DNA from: Schistocerca nitens
Taxonomy: Eukaryota; Arthropoda; Insecta; Orthoptera; Acrididae
Assembly: GCF_023898315.1 (NCBI RefSeq)
Contig: NC_064619.1
Span: 500,374,594-500,438,593 of the forward strand
Length of the DNA: 64,000 nucleotides
Direction: 5' to 3'
Part shown: positions 1 to 9,949 of the stretch, in pieces
Numbering within the stretch: position 1 is the stretch's first letter
Layout: every line of letters begins with the position of its first letter
Position numbers and translations under genes: made by a program
Notes under the pieces: model-generated
Database searches by the model: none
The model's input: only the letters and a program-made list of their open reading frames with translations
Told to the model about the DNA's origin: nothing

Positions 1-40
1 TTACCTGTTTATGTAAAATCGTATTACGCCCCCTTTACAT

Positions 41-249
41 GGTTCAAATGGCTCTAAGCACTATGGGACTTAACATCTATGGTCATGAGTCCGCTAGAAC
101 TTAGAACTACTTAAACCTAACTAACCTAAGGACATCACACAACACCCAGTCATCACGAGGCAGAGAAAATCCCTGACCCCGCCGGGAATCGAGCCCGGGA
201 ACCCGGGCGTGGGAAGCGAGAACGCTACCGCACGACCACGAGCTGCGGA
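41..249 (-). mobile_element. SINE-B copy (tRNA-type head, SINE-A tail)
   Basis: A tRNA-derived SINE read on the minus strand. The head has an A-box-like TGGTCGTGCGGTAGCG and a B box GGTTCGATTCCCGG (here with one change). The tail has GATGTCCTTAGGTTAGTTAG and ends in AGCCATTTGAACCAT. A perfect 12-bp target-site duplication, CCCCCTTTACAT, flanks it at 29-40 and 250-261, so the copy is complete and fairly young. It does not code for protein. The head differs from the more common SINE-A copies in this window while the tail is the same. Confidence 0.9.
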
Positions 250-261
250 CCCCCTTTACAT

Positions 262-581
262 CTGAACACAGTGAGCTTGAACATGTTGATTTGCGCTTTA
301 TAACTCTGATGATGGCAACGTAGTTTGCCGAAACCATTCATCACAATAAATACTGTACAATAGCGATCTTGTCTGTTTGAAGCTGTATTTCTGTTTCTTC
401 TTTAATTAATTTACAACTTTCTCCTAGAGTTTGGGCTCTAGGCAGCGCAGCAGTTAGTGCAAAAATATAGTTTTGTGATTATAAGCTGTAAAATATTGTA
501 TTATTACCTTGTCGCTCTCATCTCATCGTTTCAGACAAATATTATTGGTTGGCTGTTAATATATAATATTGATTATATAAT
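262..581. other. Unassigned AT-rich spacer
   Basis: No repeat, coding signal or RNA gene is recognised. Short open frames here lack any family resemblance. Confidence 0.5.
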
Positions 582-800
582 ATGGCTTTGGAGGGAGACC
601 CCGTATGGAGGTTGTTTGGCCGCCTGGTCCAAGCCTATTGGACAAAACTTCGGCGACTTGCACTTCTTTATGATGAAGATGAAATGATTAGGACAACACA
701 AACAAACAGTCCCCGAGTGAAGAAAATATTCGATTCGGCCAGGACCCCAACCAGGGACCCCCTGATCGTGAGGCAGTAACGCTAATCTCTAGACACCGAG
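582..800 (-). mobile_element. Degraded SINE-C-like copy
   Basis: The order of segments matches the better copy at 41799-42049: a GGAGG..CCCC segment, TTGGCCGCC, CTTCGGCGACTTGCA, a GATGAAGATGAAATGATTAG segment, then a tRNA-like head ending near GAGGCAGTAACGCTAA. It is an old copy with many substitutions and no clear target duplication. The head is not identical to the SINE-B/C head, so it may be a third head variant. Confidence 0.6.
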
Positions 801-1924
801 AGTGGAGTGATTCATGATATTCTAAAACAGTGGTTGAGTACGCACAATTTATCTGTACCATAGAATTTATTAAGCTTGCGGAAGTAGAAATTTCCACTTT
901 CTAAACCAGCCATGTCTCTGCAAGGTAGTGACAACTACGATCGATTCCGGAGTTCCCTTCGTGTTGCATATTGCGATTTCTTAGTTTACCCAATATTGCT
1001 ACATTTCGATTTCAGTTACTCCTGAGTATGCTTTACAATCCATCTTTCCCTGTTTCGAGTTAGGGATGTCTTATGTATCATTTTTTTCCCGCAAACACTT
1101 CACGCATATTGTTGCGATGTACAGTTTATGCCAACATTAATTCCATTGCGTTTTATATCATCATCAATAATATTACACACCGTTTTGGTTGTTTTTCCGC
1201 ACCTTTTAAAGCGACTGCATCCAAAATAAAAGTTAAATGCCTTAGGCATAGTCCTCGTCACCAGTCATAAGTCTGAAAAAGAGGAAGAGGTAGCCTGTCA
1301 CGACAAGTGGACACAGCCTAAATGTTGCCAGGTCAACATATAAAGCGCAAGGGTACGATGACAATGAATATCCGTTCACACGCAGTAGCTATGTTGGTTG
1401 TCGACAAATACCGGCTAGGGCCAGACAGACGTGCTGTGGGACAACAGCAGAGGCAAACAACAAAGACTCCGATGCTATTGTTATGAATAGAATAGATGCC
1501 AACAGATGGGACAGGGTGTTGAGCGGTACGTAATTCACGTGAGAATCCTTTATGAGGAATGCCGGTGCACGGCAGCGACTGCCACTGGGAGCTACAAAGG
1601 GAGCAGAGGACCCCCTGCAGCGGGCAGCAGGTTTGTGGGATTAAATGAGGCAGCGCTATGCAGTCCCTTCACATCCGCACGCAAGAGGCTTAACACAGTT
1701 CAGAAGACTCACTGAAGCGAATTTAATTATATCCCTTACAATGCACGGATCTTCATTTGATGTTTGACGCTTGTCTGACAACCGAAATAATTCTGACACT
1801 ACAGCACGCACAACCGGCCAATAAATGCAAACAAAACTGAAAGACTTCTACATGATAATAGTTTTTTTTTTTCCTTTCAGTTCATCAGTATTTACAAGTT
1901 TGACTCTGTCATCGATTTTTTCCA
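801..1924. other. Unassigned region
   Basis: About 1.1 kb with no recognisable coding sequence, RNA gene or repeat. Short open frames (for example 1073-1270 and 1506-1715) have no family signature. Confidence 0.45.
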
Positions 1925-2450
1925 ATCTTAGGCTAATAGTTTCATTTAGATGAAACTATTGTATACGTTATCCCCTATAATCTGTTTTGCTCATCTTCTT
2001 TCCCCTTTATCGGCCATTCCAGTGTCTCTAATCTGTCACTTTTTCTCGGAAGAGTCTTCCATAGATTCTTTCCCCATCTACTCCTTTCAGTACTTCTCCA
2101 TTTCATATTTTAGCTGTCCAGTTAACTTTTAACACTCTCTGATAGGACCAAGATTCAAATGCTTCCAGTGTCTTCTTCTCCACATTTTCGATGGTGCAGT
2201 GAGACTTCTACCAAGTGCTGCACCTTTTTCAGATGTATCCTTTAAGAAACTCCTTCGACATTTCAACATCGACATCTAACAACAATAAGTTGCTTTACTG
2301 AACAAGGCTTTCTTCGCATGTATCATACTTCTGATGTTTCCCTTCGAGCATCGGGCGCGATCTGGATAGTAGCATTCTCTCACATCTTCCACTACTGCGT
2401 CGGTCAAAGTTGTGATACACTACAGCTTGCGAAAATTGTAACATCCAGAA
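1925..2450 (-). pseudogene. RTE-type LINE 3'-end relic
   Basis: On the minus strand this segment resembles the C-terminal coding end and 3' end of RTE-type reverse transcriptases, the part that in the plus-strand copy next door (5222-5590) encodes a RIGEER..RRRDRMIGHLLRH-like tail. Frame is lost throughout, so this is a dead fragment. It abuts the target-site duplication of the full-length LINE at 2481. Recognition is by remembered similarity, not alignment. Confidence 0.55.
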
Positions 2451-2505
2451 GGAATTGTCCAAAACAGGAAAATATGTGGAGGAGACTGCCAAGGGGGAGG
2501 TTACC

Positions 2506-3560
2506 ATGAGAAAAAGACTGAATAATCAACGAAAGGATAACGTTCTACGAGTCGGGGCGTGGAATGTCAGAAGCTTGAACGTGGTAGGGAAATTAGAAAA
2601 TCTGAAAAGGGAAATGCAAACGCTCAATCTAGATATAGTAGGGGTCAGTGAAGTTGAGTGGAAGGAAGACAAGGATTTCTGGTCAGATGAGTATCGGGTA
2701 ATATCAACAGCAGCAGAAAATGGTATAACAGGTGTAGGATTCGTTATAAATAGGAAGGTAGGGCAGGGGGTGTGTTACTGTGAACAGTTCAGTGACCGGG
2801 TTGTTCTAATCAGAATCGACAGCAGACCAACACCGACAACGATAGTTCAGGTATACATGCCGACGTCGCAAGCTGAAGATGGACAGATAGAGAAAGTGTA
2901 TGAGGATATTGAAAGGTAATGCAGTATGTAAAGGGGGACGAAAATCTAATAGTCATGGGCGACTGGAATGCAGTTGTTGGGGAAGGAGTAGAAGAAAAGG
3001 TTACAGGAGAATATGGACTTGGGACGAGGAATGAAAGAGGAGAAAGACTAATTGAGTTCTGTAACAAGTTTCAGCTAGTAATAGCGAATACCCTGTTCAA
3101 GAATCACAAGAGGAGGAGGTATACTTGGAAAAGGCCGGGAGATATGGGAAGATTTCAATTAGATTACATCATGGTCAGACAGAGATTCCGAAATCAGATA
3201 CTGGATTGTAAGGCGTACCCAGGAGCAGATACAGACTCAGATCACAATATAGTAGTGATGAAGAGTAGGCTGAAGTTCAAGACATTAGTCAGGAAGAATC
3301 AATACGCAAAGAAGTGGGATACGGAAGTACTAAGGAATGACGAGATACGTTTGAAGTTCTCTAACGCTATAGATACAGCAATAAGGAATAGCGCAGTAGG
3401 CAGTACAGTTGAAGAGGAATGGACGTCTCTAAAAAGGGCCATCACAGAAGTTGGGAAGGAAAACATAGGTACAAAGAAGGTAGCTGCGAAGAAACCATGG
3501 GTAACAGAAGAAATACTTCAGTTGATTGATGAAAGCCGGCCGGAGTGGCCGAGCGGTTAA
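2506..3560 (+). pseudogene. LINE endonuclease domain (APE-type)
   Basis: The frame from ATG 2506 carries an exonuclease-endonuclease-phosphatase fold: an N-terminal VGAWNVRSLN motif, SEVEW with the metal-binding Glu, then, after a one-base frameshift at the TAA of 2917-2919, MGDWNAVVG, a LDYIMV segment and the terminal DSDHN catalytic motif near 3238. This domain nicks target DNA to prime reverse transcription. ATG 2506 is preferred because it follows the conserved 5' leader and has ACC before it. The frame ends at a TAA (3558-3560) that lies inside the inserted SINE, not in the LINE. Catalytic residues appear intact, but the frameshift prevents a full protein. Confidence 0.8.
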
Positions 3561-3731
3561 AGGCGCTACAGTCTGGAACCGCACGACCGCTACGGTCGCA
3601 GGTTCGAATCCTGCCTCGGGCATGGATGTGTGTTATGTCCATAGGTTAGTTAGGTTTAAGTAGTTCTAAGTTCTAGGGGACTTATGACCACAGCAGTTGA
3701 GTCCCATAGTGCTCAGAGCCATTTGAACCAT
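3536..3731 (+). mobile_element. SINE-A inserted in the RTE ORF
   Basis: A complete SINE-A: A box TGGCCGAGCGGTTAAAGGCG, B box GGTTCGAATCC, then the shared tail ending GAACCATT. A 14-bp target duplication, TTGATTGATGAAAG, lies at 3522-3535 and 3732-3745. Insert plus duplicated target is 210 bp, a multiple of three, so the LINE frame on both sides is the same; only the stop codon inside the SINE separates them. It proves the SINE jumped after the LINE. Confidence 0.95.
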
Positions 3732-5279
3732 TTGATTGATGAAAGGAGGAAGTACAAACATGTTCCGGGAAAATCAGGAATACAGAAACACAAGTCGCTG
3801 AGGAATGAAATAAATAGGAAGTGCAGGGAAGCTAAGACGAAATGGCTGCAGGAAAAATGTGAAGACATCGAAAAAGATATGATTGTCGGAAGGACAGACT
3901 CAGCATACAGGAAAGTCAAAACAACCTTTGGTGACATTAAAAGCAACGGTGGTAACATTAAGAGTGCAACGGGAATTCCACTGTTAAATGCGGAGGAGAG
4001 AACAGATAGGTGGAAAGAATACATTGAAAGCCTCTATGAGGGTGAAGATTTGTCTGATGTGATAGAAGAAGAAACAGGTGTCGCTTTAGAAGAGATAGGG
4101 GATCCAGTATTAGAATTTAAAAGAGCTTTGGAGGACTTACGGTCAAATAAGGCAGAAGGGATAGATAACATTCCATCAGAATTTCTAAAATCATTGGGGG
4201 ACGTGGCAACAAAACGACTATTCACGTTGGTGTGTAGAATATATGAGTCTGGCGACATACCATCTGACTTTCGGAAAAGCATCATCCACACAATTCCGAA
4301 GACCGCAAGAGCTGACAAGTGCGGGAATTATCGCACGATCAGCTTAACAGCTCATGCATCGAAGCTGCTTACGAGAATAATATACAGAAGAATGGAAAAG
4401 AAAATTGAGAATGGGCTAGGTGACGATCAGTTTGGCTTTAGGAAAAGTAAAGGGACGAGAGAGGCAATTCTGACGTTACGGCTAATAATGGAAGCAAAGC
4501 TAAAGAAAAATCAAGACACTTTCATAGGATTTGTCGACCTGGAAAAAGCGTTCGACAATATAAAATGGTGCAAGCTGTTCGAGATTCTGAAAAAAGTAGG
4601 GGTAAGCTATAGGGAGAGACGGGTCATATACAATATGTACAACAACCAAGAGGGAATAATAAGAGTGGACGATCAAGAACAAAGTGCTCGTATTAAGAAG
4701 GGTGTAAGACAAGGCTGTAGCCTTTCGCCCCTACTCTTCAATCTGTACATCGAGGAAGCAATGATGGAAATAAAAGAAGGGTTCAGGAGTGGAATTAAAA
4801 TACAAGGTGAAAGGATATCAATGATACGATTCGCTGATGACATTGCTATCCTGAGTGAAAGTGAAGAAGAATTAAATGATCTGCTGAACGGAATGAACAG
4901 TCTAATGAGTAGACAGTATGGTCTGAGAGTAAATCGGAGAAAGACGAAGGTAATGAGAAGTATTAGAAATGAGAACAGCGAGAAACTTAACATCACGAAT
5001 GATGGTCACGAAGTCAATGAAGTTAAGGAATTCTGCTACCTAGGCAGTAAAATAACCAATGACGGACGGAGCAAGGAGGACATCAAAAGCAGACTCGCTA
5101 TGGCAAAAAAGGCATTTCTGACCAAGAGAAGTCTACTAATATCAAATACCGGCCTTAATTTGAGGAAGAAATTTCTGAGGATGTACGTCTGGAGTATGGT
5201 AGTGAAACATGAACTGTGGGAAAACCGGAACAGAAGAGAATCGAAGCATTTGAGATGTGGTGCTATAGATGAATGTTGA
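3684..5279 (+). pseudogene. LINE reverse transcriptase domain
   Basis: A 531-codon open stretch, whose true LINE part starts at about 3732, carries the reverse transcriptase of the RTE-type LINE. Visible RT blocks are DNIPSEFLK, the YRTISLTAH block, DQFGFRKSKGTREA, FVDLEKAFDNI (motif A), VRQGCSLSPLLFNLYIEE (motif B), FADD at 4830-4841 (motif C, catalytic Asp pair) and EFCYLGSKI (thumb start). It copies element RNA into DNA at the nicked target. The first about 16 codons of the open stretch are translated SINE. The frame fails near 5210, where the downstream part shifts frame. The core polymerase motifs are intact. Confidence 0.85.
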
Positions 5280-5590
5280 AAATTAGGTGGACTGATAAGG
5301 TAAGGCATGAGGAGGTTCTATGCAGAATCGGAGAGGAAAGGAATATGTGGAAAACACTGATAAGGAGAAGGGACAGGATGATAGGACACCTGCTAAGACA
5401 TGAGGGAATGAATGACTTCCATGGTACTAGAGGGAGCTGTAGAGGGCAAAAACTGTAGAGGAAGACTGAGATTGGAATAGGTCAAGCAAGTAATTGAGGA
5501 CGTAGGTTGCAAGTGCTACTCTGAGATGAAGAGGTTAGCACAGGAAAGGAATTCGTGGCGGGCCGTATCAAACCAATCAGTAGACTGATG
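5222..5590 (+). pseudogene. LINE C-terminal tail (RTE)
   Basis: The normal C-terminal continuation of the RTE protein in two shifted frames: an EAFEMWCYR block, then MLKIRWTDKVRHEEVLCRIG, then RRRDRMIGHLLRH. The same block occurs intact at 31325-31654. Several stops follow before the 3' end. This part acts downstream of the polymerase and has no assigned catalytic motif. Confidence 0.75.
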
Positions 5591-5934
5591 ACCAAAAAAG
5601 AATATGTGGAACAGTAGAAACGCAACAAGTGATGAATGAGGGGTGACATAGTCAATTTGAGGAAAACAGAAATGAAATTTTTGACAATATGTAAAAATGC
5701 AAACAATTTATGGATGTAAAGTACTGTATACTTCAATTAAAGTGCAGCATTCACAGAGGTTCAGTGTGGGCTGTAATTATGGTATGGCAGACAAACATGG
5801 TAGATTTTCCATCACGTTAATGCGGAACCGATTTACACTGAAAAAAATGCTCCAATTTTGGCCACCGGGTGCACATTTGACGCTGTGAATGCAAGAAATA
5901 CATACAGAATTGTTTGCATGTGCAATGTATTAAG

Positions 5935-6179
5935 ATGGTGGTGGTGGTGGTGGTTAGTGTTTAACGTCCCGTCGACAACGAGGTCATTAGAGACGGAGCG
6001 CAAGCTCGGGTTAGGGAAGGATTGGGAAGGAAATCGGCCGTGCCCTTTCAAAGGAACCATCCCGGAATTTGCCTGAAACGATTTAGGGAAATCACGGAAA
6101 ACCTAAATCAGGATGGCCGGAGACGGGATTGAACCATCGTCCTCCCGAATGCGAGTCCAGTGTGCTAACCACTGCGCCA
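5935..6179 (-). mobile_element. SINE-D copy with simple-repeat tail
   Basis: On the minus strand it has an A box TGGCGCAGTGGTTAGCACAC, a slightly changed B box GGTTCAATCCC, a body with TCCGTGATTTCCCTAAATC, and a 3' end that runs into a CCA-type simple repeat (GGT repeats at 5937-5953 on the plus strand). A perfect 12-bp target duplication, CAATGTATTAAG, lies at 5923-5934 and 6180-6191. Confidence 0.9.
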
Positions 6180-6211
6180 CAATGTATTAAGAAAGGGCAG
6201 GAAAGATCAAA

Positions 6212-6413
6212 TGGCTCTGAGCACTATGGGACTCAACTGCTGTGGTCATAAGTCCCCTAGAACTTAGAACTACTTAAACCTAACTAACCTAAGGACAGCA
6301 CACAACACCCAGCCATCACGAGGCAGAGAAAATCCCTGACCCCGCCGGGAATCGAACCCGGGAACCCGGGCGTGGGAAGCGAGAACGCTACCGCACGACC
6401 ACGAGATGCGGGC
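6212..6413 (-). mobile_element. SINE-B copy
   Basis: Same head and tail as the copy at 41-249. A 15-bp target duplication, GCAGGAAAGATCAAA, lies at 6197-6211 and 6414-6428. It sits only about 20 bp from the SINE-D at 5935. Confidence 0.9.
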
Positions 6414-6599
6414 GCAGGAAAGATCAAACAAATGGAAAGGGCATAATGTTGATTTTATAATTAACAGCCGCTTACGCTTTTTGTTCAATTCAGCAAAAGA
6501 GATGTCGATGAGACGCTGTACAGCGCCAGAGTTGCACCTGGTGGACAAAATTGGCGACAGAAGAGGATGTCGAGGAAGGGCAAGGCGACGTCTTTTTCT

Positions 6600-7420
6600 A
6601 GATCCATAAGGAACTAGAGGGCGCTGTTAATACTGTTTTTCGCGTCCACGGCGCGAAATTACGAACATGTACACTGTTTATCGAGAGAATTAATGGGAAA
6701 ATTTCATCGAACTTCTGTATAAAGAGATTTGCAACTGCTGGATCTAATAGACTACCCATGGCAGCACAACCCATCCCATTGTATTTAATTGTAATACTAG
6801 CCATTGTATAAATAATAAGATGAGGTAAGATTGCGCCTAAACAGACAGATCACGTCACTTTCAAATAATTGGATTACTATGTCCAAAGAGCGTTTGATAG
6901 ACTCATTCGTAAACAGCGCCACCACGTCAAAACTGACCATTATAACATCAATAAGTCGAAGACAGTTAATTTGGCAGATAAAATCGACTGAGTTCTTAAT
7001 ATGATTTGCACAGTGACCTACATGCTGTACGAGAAGACTGACCAAGTGTAGCCGGCCAGTGTGGCCGAGCGGTTCTAGGCGCTTCAGTGTGGAACCGCGC
7101 GACCGCTACGGTCGCAGGTTCGAATCATGCCTCAGGTATGGATGTGTGTGATGTCCTTAGGTTAGTTAGGTTTACGGAGTTCTAAGTTCTAGGGGACTGA
7201 TGACCTCAGAAAAGTCCCACAGTGCTCAGAGCCATTTGAACCATTTTTGACCTAGTGTGAGCTAACAAAAACCAAATCTTGTAAACATCGCCGAGACTGA
7301 TAGAAACACTATCTACCCAGGTAATCTACGGACTAGAAGCAGTTGTTCAATAGAGATGATTTCTATTTCATTTTAAAACTTTAATTCACAAGGCAGGCGA
7401 TCAAAATTTTTTTTTTTTTT
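6600..7420 (-). pseudogene. Penelope-like element reverse transcriptase relic
   Basis: The minus strand encodes, from high to low coordinates, LVQHVGHCANHIKNSVDF, then VSFDVVALFTNESIKRSLDI (RT motif A context typical of Penelope-like elements), RNLTSSYYLYNG, and, in a shifted frame, GCAAMGSLLDPAVANLFIQK (motif B, normally GxAMGSPLSPxxAN). Penelope elements carry RT plus a C-terminal GIY-YIG nuclease; here only the central RT remains. Sequence beyond the SINE (7246-7420) still looks related but is full of stops. A SINE-A splits the fragment. Confidence 0.7.
7052..7245 (+). mobile_element. SINE-A inserted in the Penelope relic
   Basis: A box TGGCCGAGCGGTTCTAGGCG and B box GGTTCGAATCATG (last bases changed), with the shared tail. 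The target duplication is imperfect: TGACCAAGTGT at about 7040 and TGACCTAGTGT at about 7248. Confidence 0.85.
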
Positions 7421-8226
7421 CTTTGGCTGCATACGTCGTTGCTTTCTGTTAATGTTTAGAAGCGAATAGAGGAGACTGTTTTCTCCGTAGTGTTATGTTT
7501 ATAAACTTTATTATGATCCAATTCTGCCTAGTTCTTAAGGAAAAGGCTCATAACAGAGTAAATGTATCGAGAGACTTTTGTCACTACGCCTAATTTTTCG
7601 AATAATTGCCTGCGTGAATTTCTGGGATGGACAACAGATACATCTTACAGTATGTTTCTGTGCAGCATATTCTACGTATCTATGTGTGAGCTTGAGGAGA
7701 CAGTGTTTCTTCACTTAGGATCCCATTGACAAACACATATATGATGGTAGTTGGCTGAAATGATCTGTGTTAATTGTGTGTCAGTTATTAGGCCCTTTAA
7801 ATGTATACTCTGAGCACAGGCAACAATATTTATTCAGCAATAACTGAAACGGAAACCAGGAGACCCCCTGACAGCTGTCACACACATTTATGTGGTAACT
7901 ACGCGACAAGATTTAACTTTCAGACGAGACACATGGAAGTAAAATACTGCATTAAAGCTGCAGAATAATTTATAGTCATATGCTCCTGGATCCTGTTGGC
8001 GCACGGTGGACATCAAGTATATTTAAGCACTTACGTGGCCCACCTCCCACCAAGTACCGGAGTTGCTCAAACTGAGGGACGCAAACTTCTAGTACAGTTA
8101 AGGCGCAGGTGGCTATAACCAGCCCAAGAAAAATCAAGCAGGCAACAGCCTAGTACCATAGATACGACCCCAACGACATCACCAATGTTCAAGGGAAACA
8201 ATAGTAATGACATTAATTACAGGAAC
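7421..8226. other. Unassigned region
   Basis: About 0.8 kb with no open frame of note and no repeat I recognise. A T run lies near 7409-7421. Confidence 0.4.
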
Positions 8227-8237
8227 TTATCAGCTTA

Positions 8238-8435
8238 GGCCGGCTGGAGTGGCCGAGAGGTTCTAGGCGCTACAGTCTGGAACCGCGCGACCGCTACGGT
8301 CGCAGGTTCGAATCCAGCCTCGGGAATGGATGTGTGTGATGTCCTTAGGTTAGTTAGGTTTAAGTAGTTCTAAGTTCTAGGGGACTGATGACCTCAGAAG
8401 TTAAGTCCCACAATGCTCAGAGCCATTTGAACCAT
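8238..8435 (+). mobile_element. SINE-A copy
   Basis: Complete copy with A box TGGCCGAGAGGTTCTAGGCG, B box GGTTCGAATCC and the shared tail. An 11-bp target duplication, TTATCAGCTTA, lies at 8227-8237 and 8436-8446. Confidence 0.92.
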
Positions 8436-8458
8436 TTATCAGCTTATTTCTTTCAGAA

Positions 8459-9560
8459 TTGTTTTTATTGTCGTCAGTTCAAAGACTAGTTTAATGCAGC
8501 TCTGCATGCTAGTGTATCCTGAGCAAGCCAGTTTAGCTCTGCATAACTACTGCAATTAACGTCCATTTGAATCCCCTTACTTCACGCAAGCTGTGGTCTT
8601 CCTCTACGGTCCCACACCCCTTCCCCCCACTATGCCTTTCATTACCGGATTGATCTCATCATCTAACATTCAGCACTCTGGAGTAACAATTCGTTTCCAA
8701 AGCGTCTATTCCTTCCTTGTCTGCACAACTTTTCATTCAACCTCCTCTTCCGTACAGGGTTATATACAGGGTACCATATTTTGAGAAACGACTTTTGAAC
8801 ACTTAATTTTATATTCAGTATTAACAAATTTCTCTTTTGCAGGAATGCTTCTCTTGCTATTGTTAGTCTGACTTTTACATCTTCTATACATCGACCACTG
8901 TCAGTTATATTGCAACACTAACAATGAAGTTCATGTACTATTTTTCGTGTCTCATTTTTACTCTAATTCCCACACCATCATGTGTTTTAATTTGTTTTAC
9001 TTTTATTCGTATTCATCTTCAAATCTCTTCTCAAGACATTACTTACTCCGTCCAGCTAATCCTCAATGTCCTTTTCAGTCTCTCACAGAATTACTGCTCC
9101 GTGAACTTTGATTCCCTTTCCAAATTTCCGTTTGGTTTTCTTTACTACTTGCTCAGTGGGCAGACTGAACAACTTGGGACATAGGCTACATCTGCGTCGC
9201 AGTCACACCTCAATTATTGTCTTCCATGGTAATTTCTGACTGTAGTCTGGCTTCTGTACAGCTTGTAGATAACATGTCAGTCCCAATACCGTCATGCCTG
9301 CAACGTTCAGAATTTCAAGCAGCGTATTTACTCAACTTTGTTTGAAGCTGTCTCTCAATTTTCATATGCTATGAATGTAGGTGTACCTTTCTTCGGTCCA
9401 TCTTGTAAGATAAGTCATACAGCTAGTGTTGCCTCGCATGTTCATACATTTCTCTGAAACCAAAACTAATCTTTCCCGAGGTCGGCATCTACCCGACTTT
9501 CAACAATTAGCACGTTCATCAATATATTTAACGTATAGCTACCAGTAAAACCACAGTTTT
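8459..9560 (-). pseudogene. Degenerate RTE-type LINE fragment
   Basis: The minus strand resembles the RT-to-C-terminus portion of an RTE-type LINE. The 3' end lies at the low-coordinate side, where TTTGATGCAGCTC-type sequence marks the usual last codons and 3' end. No frame stays open for more than about 90 codons. An old copy, more diverged than the element at 2481. The call is from remembered nucleotide similarity and should be aligned. Confidence 0.6.
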
Positions 9561-9949
9561 CAGAAACATTTACAACATCAGCCTCGGTCGTGAATTTGTA
9601 TTTCTGTAGTGGGCTAGTCTCTAACTATCTCCCACCTTCTTTCCGTTCTTCACCCCATGTTATATTAGTATAACGGACTATGACTGTCCCTATATGATTT
9701 GGTGAATTACAGTGAAGAGGAGATACATTATTTAAACTACATAAAGTAATGGAAGTACCAACGTTCTCGTATGAAAATGAAAGTTGGACGCTTACTATGC
9801 AACAGACCGAAAGGGAAGAAGTGCACAGATGATTTTTCTGAGAGCAGCAGTTGACGCCACATTGCCTCATACGAAGAGAACTGCAAATACCGAGACTGTA
9901 TTAAACATATTAATTTCAGTGAAGAGACAGTAAAGTACGTAATCTACAT
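9561..9949. other. Unassigned spacer
   Basis: No recognisable feature between the LINE relic and the long-arm inverted-repeat element. Confidence 0.4.

Larger units (their letters stand above)
2481..5600 (+). mobile_element. Full-length RTE-type non-LTR retrotransposon, interrupted
   Basis: A LINE with an N-terminal APE-type endonuclease and a reverse transcriptase in one ORF. It is bounded by a 10-bp candidate target duplication, AATATGTGGA, at 2471-2480 and 5601-5610. It begins GGAGACTGCCAAGGGGGAGG just before an ATG at 2506 and ends in ACTGATGACCAAAAAAG. Without the SINE at 3536 and its duplicated target the element would be about 2.9 kb, a normal size for the RTE clade. It is inactive: a frameshift near 2917, an in-frame stop brought by the SINE, and frameshifts near 5210-5280. 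The other RTE fragments in this window (1925, 8459, 31321, 54030, 62990) look like relatives. The clade call rests on domain order and the short 3' end. Confidence 0.85.
5849..6557. mobile_element. Small TIR element holding two nested SINEs
   Basis: The sequence near 5849-5888 (CTCCAATTTTGGCCACCGGG onward) is imperfectly repeated in inverted orientation at about 6515-6557 (reverse complement CGCCAATTTTGTCCACCAGG). With the SINEs and one copy of each target duplication removed, only about 240 bp of internal sequence remain, as in a MITE-like relic. No transposase is visible and the outer ends are uncertain. Confidence 0.45.

Noticed and set aside
3541-3620. tRNA-like A and B boxes (here and at many other sites)
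   Set aside because: They are heads of SINEs with shared tails and target-site duplications; the acceptor stems and anticodon arms are not those of functional tRNA genes.
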